Of a stretch of DNA of 43,305 nucleotides, positions 26,770 through 35,881 are shown piece after piece. The position numbers were made by a program, and so were the translations under genes. Origin of the DNA: Actibacterium sp. (GTDB taxonomy: Bacteria > Pseudomonadota > Alphaproteobacteria > Rhodobacterales > Rhodobacteraceae); the NCBI GenBank assembly GCA_016278325.1, contig JADQCB010000005.1, forward strand, positions 1 to 43,305, given 5' to 3'. The notes beneath the pieces were generated by a model. It saw only the letters and a list, made by a program, of their open reading frames with translations. It was not told the origin of the DNA and did not search any database. Position 1 is the stretch's first letter; the number at the start of each line of letters is the position of its first letter.

Positions 26770-27761
26770 GCCGCCCGTCTTTCGTGCGCGCCAAGCGCGT
26801 CGGGCAGCAGCGCCAGCACCCGCGCTGTCGACTCTTCGGTCAGGACGGCCCGCCGCAGGTCGGATGGCGTGCCCTGCCGGTCCATGTACCAGCCGAGATG
26901 CTTGCGTGCGACGCGGCGGCCCAGCTCCTTGCCGTAAAACCGCAACATCGCCTCGTAATGGCCGGATACCATGTCCGAAAATCCGTTTCCCTGCGGAACC
27001 TTCGGCGCCGGCCGGCCGAACAAGGCCGCCCCGATCTGCGCCAGTGCCCAGGGCCGTCCCTGCACGCCGCGGCCCACCATCACGCCATCCGCGCCCGACA
27101 GCCGCATGGCCGTTTCGGCGCTGGCCGCGTCCGTGATGTCGCCATTGGCGATCACCGGGATCGAAACGGCCTGCTTGACGGCGCGGATCGCGGCCCAGTC
27201 CGCCGCGCCCTTGTAGAATTGGCAGCGGGTGCGCCCGTGAATCGTGATCATCCGGATTCCCGCCGCTTCCGCCCGGCGGGCCAGCTCGGGCGCGTTCAGC
27301 CGGGTTTCATCCCAGCCCAGCCGCGTCTTCAGCGTCACCGGCACCGTCACCGCGCCGACCACCGCCTCGATCAGCGACAGCGCGTGGTCGAGGTCCTTCA
27401 TCAGCGCCGAACCGCTGGCGCCGGTGCCGCTGGCGCTTGTCACCTTCTTCGCGGGACAGCCCATGTTGATGTCGATCAGGCGCGCGCCCTTCGCCTCGAC
27501 CATCCGGGCAGCCTCGGCCATCCAGTGCGCCTCGCGCCCGGCAAGCTGAACCGCGGTGTTTTCCAGGCCAAGGCCAAGCTCGGCGCGTTCGCGCATTCCG
27601 GGCCTGGCCTGGACCATTTCCTGGCTCGCCACCATTTCGCTGACCACCAGACCGGCGCCGAAGGCAGACACGAGGTCGCGAAACGGCAAGTCGGTGATCC
27701 CCGCGAGCGGCGCGAGGAAAACCGGCGGGCCGAGCGTCTTGTCTGCCACCTGAACGGTCAA
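26766..27761 (-). CDS. dusB: tRNA-dihydrouridine synthase DusB (NifR3)
   Basis: DusB reduces uridines in the tRNA D-loop with FMN and NADPH. The protein has 331 residues: a TIM barrel beginning VFLAPLAGITDLPFRDL, the catalytic cysteine in NMGCPAKK (about 101), the FMN-phosphate segment (ANGDITDAASA and GVMVGRGVQGRPW) and a helical tRNA-binding C terminus. The segment just after the catalytic loop reads KKVTSASGTGASGSALM, about four residues longer than the usual KKVTGGxSGSALM; the DNA shows a 10-base repeat there. The start is TTG 27761 with AAGGA eight bases upstream. The gene heads the ntr operon, as in Rhodobacter, where it was first named nifR3. Confidence 0.95.
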   Translation of the reverse strand: MTVQVADKTLGPPVFLAPLAGITDLPFRDLVSAFGAGLVVSEMVASQEMVQARPGMRERAELGLGLENTAVQLAGREAHWMAEAARMVEAKGARLIDINMGCPAKKVTSASGTGASGSALMKDLDHALSLIEAVVGAVTVPVTLKTRLGWDETRLNAPELARRAEAAGIRMITIHGRTRCQFYKGAADWAAIRAVKQAVSIPVIANGDITDAASAETAMRLSGADGVMVGRGVQGRPWALAQIGAALFGRPAPKVPQGNGFSDMVSGHYEAMLRFYGKELGRRVARKHLGWYMDRQGTPSDLRRAVLTEESTARVLALLPDALGAHERRAA

Positions 27762-27952
27762 GTGCTTAATCCTTGTGCAAGCAGATCATCAGTTAGTGTG
27801 CCAAACCCCGGAACGCAAATGCCCGATCGGGCCGGACGCGCCCGAAAACGGCAAATGCATAAAAATGCGGCGTTCACGGCGGGCCAAACAGCGCCATTGC
27901 CCTGAGCTTCGGCAACGCATAGACGAAAACAGGGCCGGAACGGAACAGCGAC

Positions 27953-29095
27953 ATGAAGACAGCTGCCATTATCGTTGCCGCAGGGCGCGGAATGCGCGCG
28001 GGCGCTGGAACGCCCAAGCAATACCGGACGCTGGCCGGCCTTCCCGTGCTGCGCCGCTCGGTTTCCGCTTTTGCCACGCATGACGCGATCGGCCAGATCG
28101 TCGTGGTGATTCATCCCGACGACCGGGGTCTGCTGGCCGACGCGCTCGGATCGCTGGCGGATCGGGTCACGATTGTGACGGGCGGCGCGACGCGCGCGGA
28201 ATCGGTTCGGGCCGGACTGGCCGCGGTGACCGATACCGATGCGGTGCTGATCCACGACGCCGCGCGCCCGCTGGTCCGGGCGACGCTGATCACGCGGGTG
28301 GTCGCCGCGCTGGACGACAGCCCCGGCGCCGCCCCGGCCGTGCCCGTCAGCGATGCGCTGTGGCGCGGTTCGAATGGAAAGGTGAGCGGGGCGCTGCCGC
28401 GTGCCGGCCTGTTCCGCGCCCAGACGCCGCAGGGCTTTCACCTCGGTGCCATCCGCTTCGCGCATGCCGGCGCCCCCGAGGACGCCGCCGACGATGTCGA
28501 GGTCGCCCTGGCGGCCGGTCTTGACGTGGCCATCGTCGAGGGGGATGAGGACAACATGAAGATCACCGGCCCGGGCGATTTCACCCGCGCCGCGCGCCTG
28601 TTGAAGGATTCTGACATGGATATCCGCACCGGCAACGGTTTCGATGTGCATCGCTTCGGCCCCGGCGCGTCGGTCACCTTGTGCGGCGTGACGATCCCGC
28701 ATGAGGCGGGGCTCGTGGGGCATTCCGACGCGGATGTCGGGATCCATGCGCTTTGCGATGCGATCTATGGCGCGCTTGCAATGGGCGATATCGGGCGGCA
28801 TTTCCCACCGGGCGATCCGCAATGGAAGGACGCCGCCAGCCATGTCTTCCTGGCCCATGCCGCCGGGCTGGCGCGTGCCAGCGGCTTCAACCTGACGCAT
28901 ATGGATGTCACGCTGATCTGCGAGGCCCCGAAAATCGGCCCGCATGCGGCGGCGATGTCCGCGGAACTGGCGCGCATTGCCGGGCTGAGCGTCGAGCGCG
29001 TCAGCGTCAAGGCAACCACCTCGGAACGCCTGGGCTTTACCGGGCGGGGCGAAGGGATCGCGGCAATGGCAACAGCAACATTGGTGAAGACATGA
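27953..29095 (+). CDS. ispDF: Bifunctional IspD/IspF enzyme of the MEP pathway
   Basis: The fusion catalyses two steps of non-mevalonate isoprenoid synthesis: CDP-ME formation (IspD) and MEcPP formation (IspF). The 380 residues split near residue 222. The IspD part begins [14 protein letters not shown] with the CTP-binding glycine loop and contains [10 protein letters not shown] and RAQTPQGF. The IspF part begins [15 protein letters not shown], with the zinc ligands of DVH and the later [16 protein letters not shown]. The fused form is typical of alphaproteobacteria. The ATG follows a GGAACGGAACAGCGAC leader. The stop overlaps pgpA in an ATGA. Confidence 0.96.
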   Translation: MKTAAIIVAAGRGMRAGAGTPKQYRTLAGLPVLRRSVSAFATHDAIGQIVVVIHPDDRGLLADALGSLADRVTIVTGGATRAESVRAGLAAVTDTDAVLIHDAARPLVRATLITRVVAALDDSPGAAPAVPVSDALWRGSNGKVSGALPRAGLFRAQTPQGFHLGAIRFAHAGAPEDAADDVEVALAAGLDVAIVEGDEDNMKITGPGDFTRAARLLKDSDMDIRTGNGFDVHRFGPGASVTLCGVTIPHEAGLVGHSDADVGIHALCDAIYGALAMGDIGRHFPPGDPQWKDAASHVFLAHAAGLARASGFNLTHMDVTLICEAPKIGPHAAAMSAELARIAGLSVERVSVKATTSERLGFTGRGEGIAAMATATLVKT

Positions 29096-29583
29096 CGCGT
29101 GCGATTTCGATCCTGTTCGGCATCGGCCTGCTCAGACCGGCACCAGGAACCTGGGGCTCGGCCGTGGCCGTGGCGCTGGCCATCGTGATTCACGGGCTGG
29201 GCAGCTTTCCGCTCCTGCTCGTCGCCACGGTGCTTGTCACGGTGATCGGCTGGTGGGCCGTTGCGCAAGAGATCGGGACCAATGCCGACCGGGACCCCCC
29301 GGAAATCGTGATCGACGAGGTGGCCGGGCAATGGCTCGCCATGCTTGCGCCCTCGCTCGGGTTCTGGGCGGCCGGGCTGGACAGCTGGACATTTCCCTGG
29401 CCGGGCTGGCTGGGCGCCTTTGTCATGTTCCGCCTGTTCGATATCTGGAAGCCCTGGATCATCGGCCGGGCAGAGCGGCGCGCCGGAGCAGGCGGCGTGA
29501 TGCTCGACGACCTTCTGGCCGGGCTCTTCGCCGGGGTCGTGGTAATGGTCGCCGCCGGCGTCGCGCATGGCCTGCTGCTATGA
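29092..29583 (+). CDS. pgpA: Phosphatidylglycerophosphatase A
   Basis: PgpA removes the terminal phosphate from phosphatidylglycerophosphate to give phosphatidylglycerol at the inner membrane. The 163 residues show the family start [19 protein letters not shown], the catalytic region [14 protein letters not shown] (near 64-77) and [28 protein letters not shown] near the end, with three to four hydrophobic helices. ATG 29092 overlaps the ispDF stop, and its own TGA overlaps the next ATG, both as ATGA. Confidence 0.94.
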   Translation: MTRAISILFGIGLLRPAPGTWGSAVAVALAIVIHGLGSFPLLLVATVLVTVIGWWAVAQEIGTNADRDPPEIVIDEVAGQWLAMLAPSLGFWAAGLDSWTFPWPGWLGAFVMFRLFDIWKPWIIGRAERRAGAGGVMLDDLLAGLFAGVVVMVAAGVAHGLLL

Positions 29584-30062
29584 CCGATGCCGCGCAACTG
29601 CTGGATCTGGCCCGCGCGCGGGGGGTGATGATCGCCACCGCCGAATCCTGCACCGGCGGGATGATCGCCGCGGCGATCACCGATGTGCCCGGCTCCTCGG
29701 ACGTGTTCGAGCGCGGCTTCGTCACCTATTCCAACGCCGCCAAGCGCGAAATGCTGGGGGTCCGTGCCGACAGCCTGTCCGGCCACGGCGCGGTGTCAAC
29801 ACTCGTCGCTCGGGAAATGGCCGAAGGCGCGCTGGCCCGGTCGGCCGCACAGCTGGCGCTTTCGGTTACCGGAATCGCCGGGCCCGGCGGCTCGGGGCTC
29901 AAGCCCGAGGGGCGCGTCTGCTTCGGCCTTGCCCAGACCGGCCGCAAGCCACGGGTCGAAACGGTCGATTTCGGCCCCCTGGGCCGCGCCGGGGTGCGGC
30001 AGGCGACGGTCGCCCATGCGCTCAACCTGCTGGCCGGGGCCCTCCTCGACGAAGGGCAATGA
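29580..30062 (+). CDS. pncC: CinA-like nicotinamide-nucleotide amidase (PncC)
   Basis: A 160-residue protein equal to the C-terminal domain of CinA, without the N-terminal MocF-like domain. Stand-alone members such as E. coli PncC deamidate NMN to nicotinate mononucleotide in the pyridine salvage cycle. The catalytic start ATAESCTGGMIAAAI (about 17-31), GFVTYSNAAKREMLGV and SVTGIAGPGGSGLKPEG are all intact. ATG 29580 overlaps the pgpA stop by four bases, making this the third coupled gene after ispDF and pgpA. Activity inferred from family. Confidence 0.92.
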   Translation: MTDAAQLLDLARARGVMIATAESCTGGMIAAAITDVPGSSDVFERGFVTYSNAAKREMLGVRADSLSGHGAVSTLVAREMAEGALARSAAQLALSVTGIAGPGGSGLKPEGRVCFGLAQTGRKPRVETVDFGPLGRAGVRQATVAHALNLLAGALLDEGQ

Positions 30063-30089
30063 CCCGCCCGGGCGCATCCATCCGCGCGC

Positions 30090-31394
30090 TCAGCCCTCCA
30101 GCGCCGCCGCCAGGCCCGGCAGGTCGGGGCCTTCCCCGGCCGCGGTGACGGCCCACAGCGCCGCCGCGCCGGGCGCCCCCAGCAGGCTTTCGGCCTTGGC
30201 CCGCAGCTTTTCCGCGCGCCTTTCGAGTGTCATCGGCGCGTCCAGGTCATGCGCCCCGCGGCGCGTGCCGCCATCGCCGCGCGTCACCACCACACGGGCC
30301 GCGGTTTCTGGCATTTCCGCGTCGGTCTGAACGTCCACCTTGTCGCGCAGGGCGACAAGCGCCGGATCGACGCAGGCGGCCTGCGAAAAACTGGACAACG
30401 CCCCGGTGTCCCACCCCGCCAGCGCCATCGCGGCGGTCAGCCGATAGCTGAACTTCGCTTCCAGCCCGGTGCGCGGCGCGGCGATATTGCACACGCGCAG
30501 CCAGCGCGGATGCGTGACGATCGTCACCGCGGCCACGTCTTCGGGCGAAAGGTCCAATGCGCGCAGCGCCTCGATCGCTGCATGGGTGCCGTGACAACAG
30601 GCGTGGAACTTGTGGCTGACCGTCTCGAACATCCAGGCCCGGCCGAGATCGTTCAGCGCCGCCGCGTCGGCCATGCCGTGATGCGTGGGGCCAAAGCCCT
30701 GCTCGCCGTCGAGCGCGCTCGGGTTGGACACGAAACCGCGCGCCGCCAGCAACGCCGCCTCGACCCCGTTGGCGGCCGCGATCCCGGCATTGAGCGGTTT
30801 GCCCATCGTGCCGAATTGCGATTTCAACCCCGAAGCGCGGGTCGAAACCAACCCCAGCGCGTGCCGCATCTGCGACGCATCGCACCCCAGCAGGCGCGCC
30901 GCCGCCACCGTCGCCCCGAAGGCGCCCGCCGTGGCGGTCTGGTGAAACCCGGCCTGGTAATGGTCGCGACCCAGCCATACCCCGATACGGATCGACGCCT
31001 CGGCGCCCAGCAACGCGGCCTCGAGCAGCGCGGCACCGGTCGCCCCCGTGCCTTGCGCCACCGCCAGCGCGGCCGGAATCACCGCGACCGACGGGTGGCC
31101 GATATGGGCGAAATGCGTGTCGTCATAATCCAGCGCATGGCTCGTCGCGCCATTCACCCAGGCCGCCGCGCGCGCCGGCAGGCGGACCGGCCCGCCGATC
31201 ACGCTGGCCTCGGGCGTGCCGCCATCTTCCGTCGCCAACCCGCGCAGCATGCCCGCCACCGGTTCGTCCCGCCCGGCAATGCCGCATGCCGCCCAGTCCA
31301 TGAGCGACAGGCGCATCATCGCCAACGCCGCGGCGCTCGGCCGCGCCGTCAGGGCGAAATCTGCGATCGCGTCCGAAAATTCCGCCTGTCCCAT
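30090..31394 (-). CDS. MmgE/PrpD family protein
   Basis: A 434-residue member of the MmgE/PrpD family, which includes 2-methylcitrate dehydratase and other dehydratases or isomerases acting on dicarboxylates and tricarboxylates. The family parts are present: [12 protein letters not shown], the [16 protein letters not shown] segment (about 88-103) with aspartate and histidine residues of the active site, and [17 protein letters not shown] near 265. No prpB or prpC is nearby, so a methylcitrate role is not supported. I chose the second of two adjacent ATGs (31394), which gives the better distance to AGGGAG. A dispersed repeat copy lies just upstream. Confidence 0.85.
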   Translation of the reverse strand: MGQAEFSDAIADFALTARPSAAALAMMRLSLMDWAACGIAGRDEPVAGMLRGLATEDGGTPEASVIGGPVRLPARAAAWVNGATSHALDYDDTHFAHIGHPSVAVIPAALAVAQGTGATGAALLEAALLGAEASIRIGVWLGRDHYQAGFHQTATAGAFGATVAAARLLGCDASQMRHALGLVSTRASGLKSQFGTMGKPLNAGIAAANGVEAALLAARGFVSNPSALDGEQGFGPTHHGMADAAALNDLGRAWMFETVSHKFHACCHGTHAAIEALRALDLSPEDVAAVTIVTHPRWLRVCNIAAPRTGLEAKFSYRLTAAMALAGWDTGALSSFSQAACVDPALVALRDKVDVQTDAEMPETAARVVVTRGDGGTRRGAHDLDAPMTLERRAEKLRAKAESLLGAPGAAALWAVTAAGEGPDLPGLAAALEG

Positions 31395-31475
31395 CATCTC
31401 TCCCTTTCGCCGCTTCCGGTGTCCCGCAATACCCACGCCCGAGCCCATCCCGCAAGCGTCGGGAGTCCGCTACGG

Positions 31476-31517
31476 CTTCTTCTCGGCACAAATACTCCCG
31501 CCGGAGGCCCGAAAACG
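31476..31517 (-). repeat. Dispersed intergenic repeat, full copy 2
   Basis: On the minus strand this block reads CCTCCGGCGGGAGTATTT followed by a GTGCCGAGAAGAAG end, matching the copy at 8941-8982 except at the left end and two bases in the middle. It begins two bases after the stop codon of the COQ10/RatA-like gene, in the sense orientation, and lies before the MmgE/PrpD gene on the same strand. Confidence 0.8.
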
Positions 31518-31518
31518 A

Positions 31519-31980
31519 TCATGCGCCCGGCGTCGCATAGAGCGCCCTCGCGCGGGCCTCGAACGCCTTCACCACGCGCTGCATCGCCTCGGTGAACACC
31601 GCGCCGATCACCCGTTGCAGCATCCGGTTCCTGAATTCGAAATCCACGAAGAAATCGACCGCGCAGCCGCCCTCGGCCAGGTCGCGGAAGGCCCAGGTCG
31701 AATGCATGTGGCGGAACGGGCCGTCCAGGTATTCGGTGTCGATCTTCATCGCGTCGGGATGCAGCGTGACCCGGCTGCCGAATCGTTCCCGAAACACCTT
31801 GAACGAGATGACCAGATCGGCCTCGAGCACCTCGGCGCCGTCGGGCCGGGCCGTGCGCGAGCGGATCCGCGCCGCGGCGGTCCAGGGCAGGAATTCCGGA
31901 TAGGCCGCCACATCGGCGACCAGGTCATACATCTGCGCCGCCGTGTAGGGCAGTTTTCGGGTTTCGGAATGCGTCGGCAT
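31519..31980 (-). CDS. COQ10/RatA-like START-domain protein
   Basis: A 153-residue protein of the polyketide-cyclase/START fold. Members are called RatA toxin in E. coli or COQ10 in mitochondria, where they bind coenzyme Q and support respiration. The start [28 protein letters not shown] is the family signature, with [10 protein letters not shown] and [22 protein letters not shown] later. A ubiquinone-binding role is more likely than toxicity in an alphaproteobacterium, since no ratB partner is adjacent. It is divergent from hpt with a 69-base gap. Confidence 0.88.
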   Translation of the reverse strand: MPTHSETRKLPYTAAQMYDLVADVAAYPEFLPWTAAARIRSRTARPDGAEVLEADLVISFKVFRERFGSRVTLHPDAMKIDTEYLDGPFRHMHSTWAFRDLAEGGCAVDFFVDFEFRNRMLQRVIGAVFTEAMQRVVKAFEARARALYATPGA

Positions 31981-32049
31981 GGGCCATCAATGCTGTTATC
32001 ACTGGGCCATGTGTTTCGACCAACCCGCCAGCAAGTTCAAGGGATACCG

Positions 32050-32589
32050 ATGAGCCAGCCACCCTATGTCATCGACGAGTTGATCTCGGCCAAGACCATC
32101 GCCGCGCGGATCGAGGCATTGGCGAGCGAGATCAAGGCGCGCTTCGCCGATACCGACAAGCTGGTCGTGGTCGGCTTGCTGCGCGGGTCTTTCGTGTTCA
32201 TCGCCGATCTCGTGCGTGAACTCGACCTGCCGGTGGAGGTCGATTTCCTCGAGGTTTCGTCCTATGGCGACGGGATGGAAAGCACGCGCGAGGTGCGGAT
32301 CCTCAAGGATCTGCGCGGCGACATCGCCGGCCGCGACGTCCTGGTGGTCGAGGATATCATCGACACCGGCCATACCCTGGCCAGCGTGGTGAAGTTCCTG
32401 CAGGCCCGGGGACCCCGGCGGCTGGAAACCATCGCCCTGCTGGACAAGCCGTCGCGCCGCGAGGTCGCGGCCCCGGCAAGCTGGATCGGGTTCGAGATTC
32501 CCGACGAGTTCGTTGTGGGCTATGGCATCGACTATGCCCAGCGAAACCGGAACCTGCCCTACATCGGGTCGGTGCGATTCACCGGATGA
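32050..32589 (+). CDS. hpt: Hypoxanthine phosphoribosyltransferase
   Basis: Hpt salvages hypoxanthine (and often guanine) to the nucleotide with PRPP. The 179 residues show the flexible-loop region [15 protein letters not shown] and the PRPP-binding motif [14 protein letters not shown] (about 96-109), with the nucleotide-binding end [17 protein letters not shown] chose ATG 32050 after AAGGGATACCG; the frame is open upstream without homology. Its stop overlaps the next small gene by four bases. Confidence 0.94.
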   Translation: MSQPPYVIDELISAKTIAARIEALASEIKARFADTDKLVVVGLLRGSFVFIADLVRELDLPVEVDFLEVSSYGDGMESTREVRILKDLRGDIAGRDVLVVEDIIDTGHTLASVVKFLQARGPRRLETIALLDKPSRREVAAPASWIGFEIPDEFVVGYGIDYAQRNRNLPYIGSVRFTG

Positions 32590-32768
32590 ATTATCACTGG
32601 CTTCTCCGGGCGTCGCGCTGGGCGCGCAACCCTCCGGGTGAGAAGCGGGTCAAGCTGGTGCTCGCGGTGATCGCGCTGTGCCTGGTCCTGGTGGCCATCG
32701 AACGCTGGATCGGCTGGCCCGCCTGGCTGACCACGCAGACCACGCCGCGCGGACATATCCTGCGTTGA
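32586..32768 (+). CDS. Small single-span membrane protein (60 aa)
   Basis: A 60-residue protein that overlaps the hpt stop in an ATGA. The N-terminal part is aromatic and basic ([22 protein letters not shown]), then a membrane helix (about 23-38, [16 protein letters not shown]), then RWIGWPAWL and a short polar tail. I believe similar proteins follow hpt in other roseobacters. The function is unknown; the coupling suggests co-expression with purine salvage but proves nothing about its job. Confidence 0.75.
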   Translation: MNYHWLLRASRWARNPPGEKRVKLVLAVIALCLVLVAIERWIGWPAWLTTQTTPRGHILR

Positions 32769-32799
32769 ACGTCTGCCGCGATTTCGGGCGCGCAACAGG

Positions 32800-33657
32800 C
32801 TAAGGTCGCCCGCGCAGGGCCGTCGCCTGGCTTGAAAGAACCTCGGACAACAGCTGTCGCACGGCCGCGATCCGGGGCACGTCGGCCAGGTCGGCATGGC
32901 TGGCCACCCAGAGATCGACCGCGATCGGCGGCATGACGTTTTCCAGCCGCGTCAACCGCGCGTCGGTGTCGCCCAGCACGCAGGGCAGCACCGCGCGGCC
33001 CAGCCCGCCGGCCGCCAGTTCACGCAGGACGAGAAAGCTGTCGGCCGCGGCGGCGACATCCTCACCGGTCTGATCGGACAACCATCGCCCGGCCCGGGTG
33101 CGCGCCGGGGCGCCGGCCAGGCCGAGCCAGCGGTCGGGAACCGATGGCACGGCATAGGCGGCAAAACCCAGCTGCGCCACGACGCTGCCCACCAGACCGT
33201 CGGGCAGGCGTTCGGAGGGGCGCAGGGCGATATCGGCATGAAGCCGCGACAGGTCCAGGTGATCGTTCGAACACAGCAGCGACAGGCAAAGCTCGGGCGC
33301 GCGGGCCTGGAACGGAGCCATAAGCGGCGGCAACACGATATGACAGAACGTGTCGGTCGAGGTGATGCGCACGTCGCCGCGGATCGGCGCCTGGGCGCCC
33401 TTGGTCAGGCGCTCGACCGAGAAGACCGCGCTTTCGACCTCGCGCGCGGCCTCGATCACCTGCATGCGGTCGGGGCGCACGACATAGCCTTGCCCGGTCC
33501 GCTCGAAGATCCGGGTGCCCTGCCGGGTCTCGAAGCTGGCGACCCGGCGCAGGACGGTGGCATGGTTAACACCAAGCCGTCGTGCCGCCGCGCTGACCGA
33601 TCCGGTATCGGCCACCGCCAGCACGAAACGCAGGTCGTCCCAGTTGTCCCTGTGCAT
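32800..33657 (-). CDS. LysR-family transcriptional regulator
   Basis: A 285-residue regulator with the N-terminal winged helix-turn-helix (DNWDDLRFVLAVADTGSVSAAARRLGVNHATVLRRVASFE, about 4-43) and a LysR effector-binding domain (about 90-285). The segment LRELAAGGLGRAVLPCVLGD is typical of the second lobe. It is divergent from the cytochrome c' gene across 89 AT-rich bases, the classic layout for a LysR regulator controlling its neighbour and itself. The effector is unknown. Confidence 0.9.
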   Translation of the reverse strand: MHRDNWDDLRFVLAVADTGSVSAAARRLGVNHATVLRRVASFETRQGTRIFERTGQGYVVRPDRMQVIEAAREVESAVFSVERLTKGAQAPIRGDVRITSTDTFCHIVLPPLMAPFQARAPELCLSLLCSNDHLDLSRLHADIALRPSERLPDGLVGSVVAQLGFAAYAVPSVPDRWLGLAGAPARTRAGRWLSDQTGEDVAAAADSFLVLRELAAGGLGRAVLPCVLGDTDARLTRLENVMPPIAVDLWVASHADLADVPRIAAVRQLLSEVLSSQATALRGRP

Positions 33658-33746
33658 TATTTAACGAGCAGCCTGCAATATTGGCGAATGGTCATCACTA
33701 TGCTCACAGTTACAGTAATTGAACAAATTTCAACAAGGAGGATTCC

Positions 33747-34235
33747 ATGTCGATGTCGAGCAAGATCATGGCCGGCGCCCTGGGCCTGTCGGTTTTCGCC
33801 GGGGCCGCAATCGGCGCGTCCCACGGCGCCCCGAGCGACGACCAGATCAAGTCCGCGATCAAGGGTCGCCAGGCGATCATGCAGCTTTATGCCTATAACA
33901 TCGGAACGCTTGCCGCGATGGCCAAGGGCGAACGGGAATACGACGCCGCCGCGGCGAAGGCCGCCGCCGATAACCTGGCCGCGGTGAACGGGCTGAAGAT
34001 GGACGGCGTCTGGCTGCCCGGATCGGGCACCGCATCGGCCAAGAATACGCGCGCCCTGCCTGCGATCTGGGAAAGCGGCTCGGATATCGGCAAGAGGGCC
34101 GCGGCCCTGACCGAGGCGATTGCCGGGCTTCAGGCGGCGGCCGGGACCGACCTTGCCGCGTTGCGTGGCGCGATCGGGCCGGTCGGCAAGGCCTGCGGCG
34201 CCTGCCACGAGGATTTCCGCCAATCGGATGACTGA
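33747..34235 (+). CDS. Cytochrome c' (class II c-type cytochrome)
   Basis: A 162-residue periplasmic haem protein of the cytochrome c' fold, a four-helix bundle that binds NO and protects against it in several proteobacteria. The signal peptide ends about residue 24 (FAGAAIGA). The haem-binding motif CGACH is at 150-154, near the C terminus as required for class II. Alanine/lysine-rich amphipathic helices fill the rest. The start is certain: AAGGAGG lies five bases before ATG 33747. The gene is divergent from the LysR regulator and is followed by a diheme cytochrome. Confidence 0.88.
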   Translation: MSMSSKIMAGALGLSVFAGAAIGASHGAPSDDQIKSAIKGRQAIMQLYAYNIGTLAAMAKGEREYDAAAAKAAADNLAAVNGLKMDGVWLPGSGTASAKNTRALPAIWESGSDIGKRAAALTEAIAGLQAAAGTDLAALRGAIGPVGKACGACHEDFRQSDD

Positions 34236-34299
34236 GACCGATCCGGGCCGGCGGCATCCGCCCGCCGACCCGAAGCCGTCACGCCGGGGGACGCCCATC

Positions 34300-35190
34300 A
34301 TGCGCCGCTTCCTTTACGCGCTACTGGCGCTGATCCTGGTCGGGGGTGTCGGGATCTGGGCCGTGACCCGGCCCTCACCCCTGCCGGCCGATGCGCTGGC
34401 CGGGCTGAACGGCGATCCCGGGCGCGGCGCGCGCGTGTTCTGGGCCGGCGGCTGTGCCTCATGCCATGCCGCGCCCGAGGCCGTGGGCGACGAGCGGCTG
34501 AAACTGGGCGGCGGCCTGCGCCTGTCCAGCCCGTTCGGCACTTTCGTTGCGCCGAACATCTCGCCCGACCCGGAAAACGGCATCGGCGGGTGGAGCGCGC
34601 TGGACCTGGCCAATGCGATGCAGCGTGGCCTGTCGCCGGATGGACGGCATTACTATCCCGCCTTTCCCTATACCGCCTACGCGAACGCGTCCTTGCAGGA
34701 TATCGTCGACCTGAAGGCGTTCCTGGACACGCTGCCGCCGGTGGCGACCCCCAGCCAATCGCACGAGATCGGCTTTCCCTTCAATATCCGCCGCCTGATC
34801 GGGGGCTGGAAAGTCCTGAATGCCGACAAGGGGTTCGTCTTGTCCACGCCGGCCGACGTGCAGATCGCGCGGGGGCGCTACCTGGCCGAGGCATTGGGCC
34901 ATTGCGGCGAATGCCACACCCCGCGTGGCCCGCTCGGCGGGCTCCGGCGCGACGCATGGCTGGCCGGTGCGCCGCTGCCCACCGGCAAGGGCAGGACGCC
35001 TAACATCACCCCGGGCGGGCTGGACTGGTCGGCAACCGACATCGCCTATTACCTGGAAACCGGATTCACGCCGCAATTCGACAGCGCCGGGGGCGAAATG
35101 GCCTCGGTCGTGGCGAACATGGCGCATCTTCCGGCCGAGGATCGCGCGGCGATCGCCGCCTATCTCAAGGCCGTGCCGGCGATCGAGTGA
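34300..35190 (+). CDS. Diheme c-type cytochrome
   Basis: A 296-residue protein with an N-terminal membrane helix or signal (MRRFLYALLALILVGGVGIWAV) and two class I haem motifs, CASCH (52-56) and CGECH (202-206). It resembles the cytochrome subunits of quinoprotein alcohol and sugar dehydrogenases, which often have three haems. After the first haem, the YPAMPY-type segment of those subunits reads YPAFPYTAY. After the second, NMAHLP offers a methionine ligand. I chose ATG 34300, which gives a proper signal sequence; the frame also opens at ATG 34228, inside the cytochrome c' gene. Likely an electron carrier between cytochrome c' and the respiratory chain; inference. Confidence 0.87.
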   Translation: MRRFLYALLALILVGGVGIWAVTRPSPLPADALAGLNGDPGRGARVFWAGGCASCHAAPEAVGDERLKLGGGLRLSSPFGTFVAPNISPDPENGIGGWSALDLANAMQRGLSPDGRHYYPAFPYTAYANASLQDIVDLKAFLDTLPPVATPSQSHEIGFPFNIRRLIGGWKVLNADKGFVLSTPADVQIARGRYLAEALGHCGECHTPRGPLGGLRRDAWLAGAPLPTGKGRTPNITPGGLDWSATDIAYYLETGFTPQFDSAGGEMASVVANMAHLPAEDRAAIAAYLKAVPAIE

Positions 35191-35238
35191 ACCGCGCAAC
35201 CGGGCAGGATGCACGGGCCGGCCCGGATCCGGAGGATC

Positions 35239-35880
35239 TCATGCCCTGTTCGCCACGTCGTTCAGCGTGCCGGCCAGATCGCCATAGCCGGTAAGGCGCC
35301 GCTCATAGGCCAGGCCCAGGCGCGCCGCGTATTGGGCTGCCCTGGCATCCAGCGCGGGGTCGTCGGTCTGGGCCTGATAGACCAGTTTCTCGTAATTTCC
35401 GAAATACATTTCCAGAAGCTCCGGATGCCGGTCGAGGCCGAGCGGCTTCCACACGAAGGCATCGAACTGACGCACCAGGAAATCGGTCAGGTAAAAGGCG
35501 GTCGCCTCGTCGCGGTCGGCGAACCGGGCGTTGCCCTCGAAGAAGGAATAGCAATGCGGGCCTTCCATCATCTTCACGCCAAGCTGCGCGCAGCTGTCCT
35601 GCAACAGCCCGCCGGTGCCGCAATCGGCATAGACCACGAAGATCTCGTCATAATCGGCACGGTGCCGCTTCACCAGGGTCTCGACCGCGGGGGTGATGCG
35701 GCCCGGATGGTTATGCAGGATCGCGGGCAGGCAGGTCAGGTCGACATGATCCCAGCCATTGGCCTTTTTCAGTGCAATGATCTCATGCGCCAGCGCGCCG
35801 CAGGCGATCAGCAGGATCCGCCCGCCGGGGGCGGGCAGGTCCAGCCCACTGTCGGTCAGCTCCGCGTCGTCGGGACCCAT
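35239..35880 (-). CDS. DUF1638 family protein
   Basis: A 213-residue soluble protein of DUF1638, a family of unknown function often found beside corrinoid methyltransferase genes. Conserved-looking cysteines sit in ACGALAHE (Cys27), LTCLPAILHNHP (Cys50), YADCGTGGLL (Cys87) and EGPHCYSFFEG (Cys110), with histidines beside two of them, which suggests a metal or cofactor site. It is the third gene of a minus-strand set with a 54-residue membrane protein and the corrinoid protein; only one base separates it from the small gene. A part in methyl transfer or corrinoid handling is inference from context. Confidence 0.85.
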   Translation of the reverse strand: MGPDDAELTDSGLDLPAPGGRILLIACGALAHEIIALKKANGWDHVDLTCLPAILHNHPGRITPAVETLVKRHRADYDEIFVVYADCGTGGLLQDSCAQLGVKMMEGPHCYSFFEGNARFADRDEATAFYLTDFLVRQFDAFVWKPLGLDRHPELLEMYFGNYEKLVYQAQTDDPALDARAAQYAARLGLAYERRLTGYGDLAGTLNDVANRA

Positions 35881-35881
35881 C

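Noticed and set aside
27762-27952. Sigma-54 promoter for the dusB-ntr operon (TTTGGCAC ... CTTGCA)
   Set aside because: The GG and GC elements are much too far apart for a -24/-12 promoter.
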